From contig JAZUMQ010000051.1 in NCBI GenBank assembly GCA_045603745.1, positions 1 through 24,496 of the forward strand: 24,496 bases of DNA, written 5' to 3'. The notes under the pieces are model-generated. The model was not told the origin of the DNA. It searched no databases and worked only from the letters and a program-made list of their open reading frames with translations. The position numbers and the translations under genes are program-made. This DNA comes from RGIG995 sp045603745 (GTDB lineage: Bacteria > Bacillota > Clostridia > Oscillospirales > UBA644). Below are positions 7,578 to 12,574 of this stretch, in pieces; the stretch's first letter is position 1, and every line of letters starts with the position of its first letter.

Positions 7578-8444
7578 GTGTTTTGGCTTTGGTTTTTCGG
7601 GGTTGCCGCCGGAATAGCGTTGCTCGCCCTTGTTTTTATTATCTTTTGGGGAAGTTGTTTTCGGGTCGTTTCCCATACGGCGTATCTTCCGAAGTTACCC
7701 AAAGAATTTGAAGGGTATCGCATCGCCCTCATCTCCGATCTTCATGACCGATCCTTCGGAAAAAAGAATTTCCCCCTGGTAAAAGCGATTTTGGATACTC
7801 ACCCGGATTTGGTGGTCACTGCCGGGGATATGCATGAAGGACCCCATGCCCCCAATCGGATCTTCGATTTGTTTTCCGCATTGTCTCCTTTGGTTCCCGT
7901 GACTTATACGGAGGGAAATCACGACGTGCGTCCGGGGAGAAATGGTGTCACGGAGGAGGAATACACTCAATATCTTGCTCGCCTTTCTGAAACCGGTGTC
8001 ACTTTTTTGAACGATACGGTAATCTCTCTGGAACGAAACGGAAAATTTCTTTTGCTTTACGGGCAGTCCTGGCGGGGAATGATCGAGGGAAAAATCCCTC
8101 AGATCGATCCGAATACGCCCTCGATTCTCGTCTGCCACGATCCGTTGCAATTTGACCGCTTGGAGCGTTTGTCGGATCTGATGCTCTCCGGTCACGTCCA
8201 CGGCGGGATTTTGCGGTTGCCTTTCATCGGTCCGGTCTTTGCCCCCGGCAATGGCTTGCCCCTTTGGAAACGGTTTGGACGGCAATTTTTCTTTCCCAAG
8301 TATTCCAGAGGGTTATATTATAAGGAAAACCATACCCTCGCCGTTACCCAGGGCGTCGGTTTTTTCGTTCTTCCCATTCGGTTTATTCGTCCGGAAATCA
8401 TGGTTTTGACCCTGAAATCCGATGAAAAATTGAACAATTCGTAA
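7578..8444 (+). CDS. Membrane-anchored calcineurin-like metallophosphoesterase
   Basis: A 288-aa protein with one N-terminal membrane anchor (about 3-24) and a calcineurin-like phosphoesterase domain facing outward, of the YkuE/YaeI type. Metal-binding motifs are all present: DLH at 54-56, GD at 83-84, GNHD at 113-116, a CHD segment, and GHVHGG near the C-terminus. Such enzymes hydrolyse phosphoesters with two metal ions; related members act on lipid-linked pyrophosphates at the envelope, but the substrate here is not known. GTG at 7578 was chosen since AGAGGAG (7563-7569) is 8 bases upstream; the GTG at 7569 would overlap its own ribosome binding site. It is transcribed alone from a consensus promoter, and secG follows from a separate promoter. 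Confidence 0.9.
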   Translation: MFWLWFFGVAAGIALLALVFIIFWGSCFRVVSHTAYLPKLPKEFEGYRIALISDLHDRSFGKKNFPLVKAILDTHPDLVVTAGDMHEGPHAPNRIFDLFSALSPLVPVTYTEGNHDVRPGRNGVTEEEYTQYLARLSETGVTFLNDTVISLERNGKFLLLYGQSWRGMIEGKIPQIDPNTPSILVCHDPLQFDRLERLSDLMLSGHVHGGILRLPFIGPVFAPGNGLPLWKRFGRQFFFPKYSRGLYYKENHTLAVTQGVGFFVLPIRFIRPEIMVLTLKSDEKLNNS

Positions 8445-8462
8445 CAAATTCCCTTTTAGGTA

Positions 8463-8491
8463 TTGCAAAAAGGGGAAAGATGTGGTATAAT
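8463..8491 (+). promoter_or_regulatory. Promoter of secG
   Basis: TTGCAA (8463-8468), 17-bp spacer, TATAAT (8486-8491) with a TGG just before the -10. The short stretch 8445-8462 after the phosphoesterase gene has no U-tract terminator. Confidence 0.8.
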
Positions 8492-8537
8492 ACCTCAGTA
8501 TGATATAACTTGCAAAAAAACGGAGGAATTATAAGTT

Positions 8538-8786
8538 ATGAGCATTCCTATGATTATTTTCGCTATTATTCTGTTGATCTGTTCCGTGGCTCTCATTGCC
8601 GTGGTCGTTCTTCAATCCAATCGCGGCAGTGAAATGACTGCCTTGACCGGTCGCAACAACAACGCCAGCGGAAAAGGTCAGTCCGCGAAGCGCGAAAATC
8701 TTCTCAGACGCTTGACCGTCGTGTTCGGTTTGATCTTTGTGGTTGCCGTGTTCGTAATGAACATCATCGTCTCCACCGGCATCTGA
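8538..8786 (+). CDS. secG: Preprotein translocase subunit SecG
   Basis: An 82-aa protein with two membrane helices (about 3-24 and 56-79) joined by a polar loop, the SecG topology. SecG binds SecYE and speeds protein export. Family features are VVVLQSNRGSEMTALTG after the first helix and a basic KRENLLRRLT before the second. Length is typical. GGAGG at 8522-8526 precedes the ATG by 11 bases. It is monocistronic; in many Bacillota rnr and smpB follow secG, but here it converges on a methyltransferase gene and shares a bidirectional terminator. Confidence 0.95.
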   Translation: MSIPMIIFAIILLICSVALIAVVVLQSNRGSEMTALTGRNNNASGKGQSAKRENLLRRLTVVFGLIFVVAVFVMNIIVSTGI

Positions 8787-8807
8787 TGTAATTTTGAATT
8801 GAAAAAC

Positions 8808-8829
8808 TGCCGAATCTTTTGATTCGGCA
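8808..8829. terminator. Bidirectional terminator between secG and the methyltransferase gene
   Basis: TGCCGAATC (8808-8816), TTTT loop, GATTCGGCA (8821-8829). On plus it is followed by ATTTTTTT. On minus it is followed by a shorter T-tract, so it can serve both converging genes. Confidence 0.9.
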
Positions 8830-8835
8830 ATTTTT

Positions 8836-9570
8836 TTATGCTTTTTGATTTCTCTGTCGGTAGGCTTCAAAGGCAAAGACCGCCGCCGCGGAATTTGCGG
8901 AAAGAGCGTTGCGGAAATTGCTTCCGTAGGGCAGAAACAGGTTTTGATCCGAATATTTCATGATCTTTGCGGAAATTCCCCGCATTTCTCCTCCGAATAC
9001 CAGCATCACCGAACCTGTTAGGTTACTTTCATATAATGAAACGGCGTCTTTCCGTTCTGCACAGAGAATCCGCACGCCACGTTCCTTTACTTTTGTTAAG
9101 GTCTCGTCCCAATCGGAAACTGTGGCGATATTCAAAAATTCCGATGCTCCCGCCGATGCTTTGGTTACCACCCCAGCCGCACTGCACCAGTTCCGTTGGG
9201 GAACGAACACTCCGGTGACTCCTGCGGCGTAAAGAGAACGTAGTGCACCGCCAAAGTTAAAAGGATCCTCGATTCCCTCCAACAATGCGAAAAAGGGAAG
9301 GGGAGACTCCAACAATTCTTCCGGTGTCTGATATTGCCGTTCTCCTACCATTGCCAACAATCCCCCGTGGGACGTTCCTCCGGCAAGGGCAGAGATCTCT
9401 TCTGGGGATTTGACGGTAATTTTAATCTCCCTGTTTTTTGCAAGATTCAGTATGTAATTTTGGTTTCGATCGGGTTTTCTTCCGTCGGTGATAATCTCGT
9501 AAATCTCCCGACGCCCTGCTTCTAACGCCGCTTTGACCGAAATTGCCCCTTCCAATATTATATCTTCCAT
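8836..9570 (-). CDS. TrmH/SpoU-family RNA 2'-O-ribose methyltransferase
   Basis: A 244-aa SPOUT methyltransferase that uses S-adenosylmethionine to methylate a ribose 2'-OH in rRNA or tRNA. An N-terminal L30e-like RNA-binding domain starts at ILEGAISVKAALEAGRREIYEI and holds GGTSHGGLLAMVGER. The knot domain has motif I EDPFNFGGALRSLYAAG, motif II VMLVFGGEMRGIS, and motif III LPYGSNFRNALSANSAAAVFAFE. Motif III has FRNALSANSA where RlmB usually has a (N/S)SLN(V/A)S-type sequence, so it may belong to a separate Clostridia subgroup. RlmB (G2251) is the closest named relative, but the target is unproven. The ATG at 9570 follows AGGAG (9578-9582, minus); the longer start at 9633 would precede the promoter -10. 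Confidence 0.88.
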   Translation of the reverse strand: MEDIILEGAISVKAALEAGRREIYEIITDGRKPDRNQNYILNLAKNREIKITVKSPEEISALAGGTSHGGLLAMVGERQYQTPEELLESPLPFFALLEGIEDPFNFGGALRSLYAAGVTGVFVPQRNWCSAAGVVTKASAGASEFLNIATVSDWDETLTKVKERGVRILCAERKDAVSLYESNLTGSVMLVFGGEMRGISAKIMKYSDQNLFLPYGSNFRNALSANSAAAVFAFEAYRQRNQKA

Positions 9571-9598
9571 ATTAAATCTCCTATTTCGTTCTCGTTTC

Positions 9599-9627
9599 AG
9601 TATATCATATCTTTCCCCGAAAATCAA
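9599..9627 (-). promoter_or_regulatory. Promoter of the RNA methyltransferase gene
   Basis: On the minus strand: -35 TTGATT (9622-9627), 17-bp spacer, -10 TATACT (9599-9604) preceded by TGA. It fixes the start of the gene at 9570. Confidence 0.75.
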
Positions 9628-9686
9628 CCCCACAGAGCCATTTTTTTAGGTTGTTTCCGTTGAAAATATTCTTTTTTAATAAAGAA

Positions 9687-9750
9687 CCCGATTGATTTTA
9701 CGGTTTTTGTGGTAAAAATGCACAAACATCAAAAATCGGGCAATTTTTTT
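9687..9750 (+). other. Nested hairpin followed by a T-run, upstream of the tRNA operon
   Basis: An outer stem CCCGATT (9687-9693) / AATCGGG (9734-9740) encloses TTTTAC (9696-9701) / GTAAAA (9712-9717). A run of seven Ts follows at 9744-9750. It looks like a terminator or the 3' end of a small RNA, but no gene on plus ends here and I see no clear promoter before it. Apart from this, 9628-9761 appears empty. Confidence 0.3.
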
Positions 9751-9761
9751 CAAAAACCCGC

Positions 9762-9790
9762 TTGACAAATTCGGGAAAGTGTGGTATTAT
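9762..9790 (+). promoter_or_regulatory. Promoter of the five-tRNA operon
   Basis: TTGACA (9762-9767), 17-bp spacer, TATTAT (9785-9790) preceded by TGG. The first tRNA starts 31 bases after the -10. Confidence 0.85.
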
Positions 9791-9821
9791 ATTTAGGCTG
9801 ACAACGAAACAGCACAACCAC

Positions 9822-9897
9822 GGGAGCTTAGCTCAGCTGGGAGAGCATCTGCCTTACAAGCAGAGGGTCATAGGTTCGAGCCCTGTAGTTCCCACCA
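9822..9897 (+). tRNA. tRNA-Val (anticodon UAC)
   Basis: Full cloverleaf of 76 nt. Acceptor GGGAGCT pairs with AGTTCCC with one G-U. The anticodon stem TCTGC/GCAGA holds loop CTTACAA, with anticodon TAC. The T-loop is TTCGAGC. CCA is encoded. It reads GUA codons. First gene of the tRNA operon. Confidence 0.97.
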
Positions 9898-9902
9898 AAT
9901 AC

Positions 9903-9979
9903 GGCTCAGTAGTTCAGTTGGTTAGAACGCCGCCCTGTCACGGCGGAGGTCGAGGGTTCGAGTCCCTTCTGAGTCGCCA
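9903..9979 (+). tRNA. tRNA-Asp (anticodon GUC)
   Basis: Full cloverleaf of 77 nt. Acceptor GGCTCAG/CTGAGTC has one G-U pair. Anticodon stem CCGCC/GGCGG with loop CTGTCAC gives GTC. The discriminator is G, as required for Asp identity. CCA is encoded. It lies 5 bases after tRNA-Val. Confidence 0.97.
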
Positions 9980-9984
9980 TTTAC

Positions 9985-10060
<76 letters not shown>

Positions 10061-10089
10061 AAACTCTTGTCGGACCCGACAAGATATTT

Positions 10090-10165
10090 GCGGAATTAGC
10101 TCATCTGGTAGAGCGCAACCTTGCCAAGGTTGAGGTAGCGGGTTCGAGCCCCGTATTCCGCTCCA
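10090..10165 (+). tRNA. tRNA-Gly (anticodon GCC)
   Basis: Full cloverleaf of 76 nt. Acceptor GCGGAAT/ATTCCGC, anticodon stem CAACC/GGTTG with loop TTGCCAA giving GCC, T-loop TTCGAGC, discriminator U, CCA encoded. A small hairpin CTTGTCGG/CCGACAAG (10066-10083) separates it from tRNA-Phe and may mark a processing site. Confidence 0.97.
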
Positions 10166-10169
10166 AACG

Positions 10170-10203
10170 AAAAATATCATGTTCCAACGAACATGATATT
10201 TTT
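10170..10203 (+). terminator. Strong hairpin between tRNA-Gly and tRNA-Cys
   Basis: A perfect 15-bp stem AAAAATATCATGTTC (10170-10184) / GAACATGATATTTTT (10189-10203) with a CAAC loop, ending in Ts. A second perfect 9-bp hairpin ACGGTTTTT/AAAAACCGT follows at 10212-10233. Either could terminate part of the transcripts before tRNA-Cys or be an RNase processing signal. Confidence 0.6.
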
Positions 10204-10238
10204 CTTAAAAAACGGTTTTTCGATAAAAACCGTCATAC

Positions 10239-10313
10239 GGCACCATAGCCAAGCGGTAAGGCAGAAGTCTGCAAAACTTCCACGCTCCGGTCCGAATCCG
10301 GATGGTGCCTCCA
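10239..10313 (+). tRNA. tRNA-Cys (anticodon GCA)
   Basis: Full cloverleaf of 75 nt. Acceptor GGCACCA/TGGTGCC, anticodon stem GAAGT/ACTTC with loop CTGCAAA giving GCA. The discriminator is U, the identity base for Cys. CCA is encoded. Last gene of the operon, separated from tRNA-Gly by two hairpins with no promoter between. Confidence 0.97.
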
Positions 10314-10314
10314 A

Positions 10315-10347
10315 AAAAGAGAGCAAGTCAACGACTTGCTCTCTTTT
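10315..10347 (+). terminator. Intrinsic terminator of the tRNA operon
   Basis: A perfect 15-bp stem AAAAGAGAGCAAGTC (10315-10329) / GACTTGCTCTCTTTT (10333-10347) with an AAC loop, starting two bases after the tRNA-Cys CCA and ending in four Ts. Confidence 0.9.
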
Positions 10348-10425
10348 CAGTTATATTCGCCTTTGGTGAGTGATTCTTATTTCCCCTTTTAAGAAAATCT
10401 TAACTATTTCTTAATGGATTCTCCG

Positions 10426-10454
10426 TTGACAACCTTGTCAAATTATGGTACAAT
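10426..10454 (+). promoter_or_regulatory. Promoter with a palindrome over the -35, upstream of the GT-C-like gene
   Basis: TTGACA (10426-10431), 17-bp spacer, TACAAT (10449-10454) preceded by TGG. The -35 is part of a perfect inverted repeat TTGACAA-CC-TTGTCAA (10426-10441), which could be a repressor operator. The inference of repression rests only on its position. Confidence 0.75.
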
Positions 10455-10484
10455 ATTATCATAATATAAAAGGGGAGGGGTTCG

Positions 10485-12320
10485 ATGACGGTATTTTTGA
10501 CGGTCTTGCGGTGGCTTGTTTTTGTCGTCGGTTTGTGCGGTTGGTTTTCTTTGACGGTGCATTTGACAAGATTAAAACCGGCTTTCGTCCCCGTGGTAAC
10601 GGTCTGCACCCTTACCCTTACCCTTTTTACTTTTGGTTTGCTCCATTGGTTGCAACCTGCCGCGTGGATTCTCTTTTTTATGGGAATCGGACTTTTCATT
10701 TTTTATATAATATTAGCCTTTTGTCGCCGGTTTTCTCTTTCGTTTTTAATTTCCCCCGGAATGGTCTTTTTCTTTATCGCTTCCGCGATGTTTATTCCCA
10801 TTCTTTGGGGCGTTCATTATTATCACTACGATAATTTTTCCCATTGGGGAACGGTCTTATCGGAAATGCTCTATTTTAACGATTTTCCCACCGCCCAAAC
10901 TGTGGTGGTTTTCCGGGATTATGCCCCCGGAACTGCATCGTTTTTATATTGGTTTTGTTCTGTCGTCGGACGGGGTGAAGACGTTGCTCTAATGGGGCAA
11001 GCGCTCTTTTCCTGCGCTGCGTTATCGACTCTCTTTTTTCGGGTTCGCAAAGTCCGGTCTTTCCGATTCTTTGCTTACGCCATTTTGTCTGTGGTTTTGA
11101 TCAGTCTGTTGGTTTATGACGACGGCACCTTACAGGTCTATAATCTGCTGGTCGATGCCCTGATGGGCTTTCTTGCCATTTCCGCGTGGTTCCTTCGGGA
11201 AGAATACAGAAATTGTCCGTTGTTGGCATGGGCGTTTATGACCCCGGTTTTGACCTTCTTGATTTTGGTCAAAAGCAATGCCGTTCTTCTTTTGGTTTTG
11301 TTTGCCTTATTTTTATTTTATGATTCCCGAAAAGCGGTTCTGCCCAAATGGAATCGTTGGCTTTTCTTGATGCCCTTTGTTGGGGTCGGGTTGTGGCATT
11401 TTTTGTGGAAATCTTATCGGGATCTTACCTACGGTGCCGATACCGATTCTTATGCATTCCATGGAATCGTTCAGACCTTTCAAGAACGTACGCCGTCTTT
11501 TTACGTGGGAATTTTAAAGACGTTCTGGGATAAGATCACCGATTTTTCCAAAATCTACGTGGTATTCTTTGTGGTACTGAATTTAATGGTTATCGGAGCT
11601 TTGTTGCTTCTCCGCTATCGGAAGAAAAACAGTAAATATCTTTTCCGCACCTGGCTTGCCGCCAATGGATTGATGATTGGATACGCTGTGGCTCTGATGT
11701 TTATGTATGGATTTATCATGGCGGTTGGGGAAGCTCGGGTTCTTGCCGCTTTTGAACGGTATATGATGACTCCCACCATTCTTTTTACTGCCATTCTTGC
11801 CGAGGCACTGATCTTTTCTTTCTACGATATTTTAGAGCGTCGATTGTTCCCTATTCGCTTTTTACCGCTGTGTATTTCTTTGTTGCTCTTTTCCCTTGTT
11901 TCCGGGCAGGCTGCTCAGTTGGTACACCGTCCCGATTTCGCATCTACGGAGCGAGGTCTTGTTATGAAGCCCTTGCAAGAGGCCGCCGAGATTATTCCGC
12001 GGAATTCCAAAGTTGCCATGTGTAACGGAGAGCGGGGAAGACGAGATCTGTATTATTATTTGATGATGTACGAGTTGAAGACACGGGTCTGTTTTGATCT
12101 GGATTTCGGATCTCCGGAATATGGAATCGCCACCGACGTGCAAATGCTTCAGCACTACGAATATCTCGTCATTTCCGCAAAACATTATCTCATCGTCTCG
12201 GAATTGATTCGGGCGGGATATGACGTGCAATGGCGTAACGGCTGTTCTGTCTATCGCATCAAGCGACTGAATAATGAAAAGGTTTATATTTACCCCGCCG
12301 TTACAGAAATTTCCAATTAA
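10485..12320 (+). CDS. Polytopic membrane protein, probable GT-C-type glycosyltransferase
   Basis: A 611-aa integral membrane protein with about a dozen hydrophobic segments up to about residue 475 and a soluble tail of about 120 residues. An acidic motif in the first long loop, YYHYDNFSHWG at 112-122, followed by RDYAPGT at 144-150, resembles the catalytic Asp loop of GT-C lipid-linked glycosyltransferases (ArnT/PMT-like), and D116 would be the candidate catalytic residue. This is a resemblance by eye; the donor and acceptor are unknown. A membrane transporter is the main alternative. ATG at 10485 has AAGGGGAGGGG just upstream. It stands alone with promoter and terminator, and no other envelope genes are next to it. 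Confidence 0.65.
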   Translation: MTVFLTVLRWLVFVVGLCGWFSLTVHLTRLKPAFVPVVTVCTLTLTLFTFGLLHWLQPAAWILFFMGIGLFIFYIILAFCRRFSLSFLISPGMVFFFIASAMFIPILWGVHYYHYDNFSHWGTVLSEMLYFNDFPTAQTVVVFRDYAPGTASFLYWFCSVVGRGEDVALMGQALFSCAALSTLFFRVRKVRSFRFFAYAILSVVLISLLVYDDGTLQVYNLLVDALMGFLAISAWFLREEYRNCPLLAWAFMTPVLTFLILVKSNAVLLLVLFALFLFYDSRKAVLPKWNRWLFLMPFVGVGLWHFLWKSYRDLTYGADTDSYAFHGIVQTFQERTPSFYVGILKTFWDKITDFSKIYVVFFVVLNLMVIGALLLLRYRKKNSKYLFRTWLAANGLMIGYAVALMFMYGFIMAVGEARVLAAFERYMMTPTILFTAILAEALIFSFYDILERRLFPIRFLPLCISLLLFSLVSGQAAQLVHRPDFASTERGLVMKPLQEAAEIIPRNSKVAMCNGERGRRDLYYYLMMYELKTRVCFDLDFGSPEYGIATDVQMLQHYEYLVISAKHYLIVSELIRAGYDVQWRNGCSVYRIKRLNNEKVYIYPAVTEISN

Positions 12321-12333
12321 CGAGTTAAATTTT

Positions 12334-12365
12334 ATCTCCCGGGTTTTTTCTCGGGAGATTTTTCT
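12334..12365 (+). terminator. Terminator of the GT-C-like gene
   Basis: ATCTCCCG (12334-12341) / CGGGAGAT (12352-12359) with a 10-base loop and a T-run (12360-12363). It starts 13 bases after the stop codon and runs directly into the next -35 box. Confidence 0.85.
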
Positions 12366-12393
12366 TGACAAATTTCTCATTTTATGGTATGAT
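12365..12393 (+). promoter_or_regulatory. Distal promoter of the rhamnose operon
   Basis: TTGACA (12365-12370), 17-bp spacer, TATGAT (12388-12393) preceded by TGG. It would give a leader of about 175 bases that contains an inverted repeat AAAAGAAG/CTTCTTTT (12399-12429). Confidence 0.65.
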
Positions 12394-12425
12394 AAAACAA
12401 AAGAAGATTTTCCTCTCTTTACTTC

Positions 12426-12490
12426 TTTTGAAAAATGCGTAAAAATCGCACAAAAATTTATTTTGAAAATATTTCTGATGTTTTTCAAAA
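12426..12490. repeat. Inverted repeats in the rhamnose operon leader (candidate operator)
   Basis: TTTTGAAAAA (12426-12435) and TTTTTCAAAA (12481-12490) form a perfect 10-bp inverted repeat. They lie between the two promoters of an operon led by an AraC-family regulator, so they are candidate binding sites. AraC proteins often prefer direct repeats, so this remains a guess. Confidence 0.4.
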
Positions 12491-12523
12491 ATAATATTTG
12501 CGCCTTATTTGATAGGATTTCGG

Positions 12524-12552
12524 TTGAATTGTATTCTGTGGTATGATACAAT
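12524..12552 (+). promoter_or_regulatory. Proximal promoter of the rhamnose operon
   Basis: TTGAAT (12524-12529), 17-bp spacer, TACAAT (12547-12552) preceded by TGA. It lies 22 bases before the ATG at 12575, which rules out the longer start at 12509 for this transcript. Confidence 0.7.
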
Positions 12553-12574
12553 AATCTCAGAAAGAAGAATTGCT

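Noticed and set aside
9687..9740. Hairpins near the tRNA genes as a CRISPR array or attachment site
   Set aside because: There are no repeated direct units or regular spacers, and no duplicated tRNA 3' end was found in the window.
12389..12436. Possible 15-codon leader peptide before the rhamnose operon
   Set aside because: Its ATG overlaps the -10 of the distal promoter, so it would not be in that transcript, and no ribosome binding site is seen.
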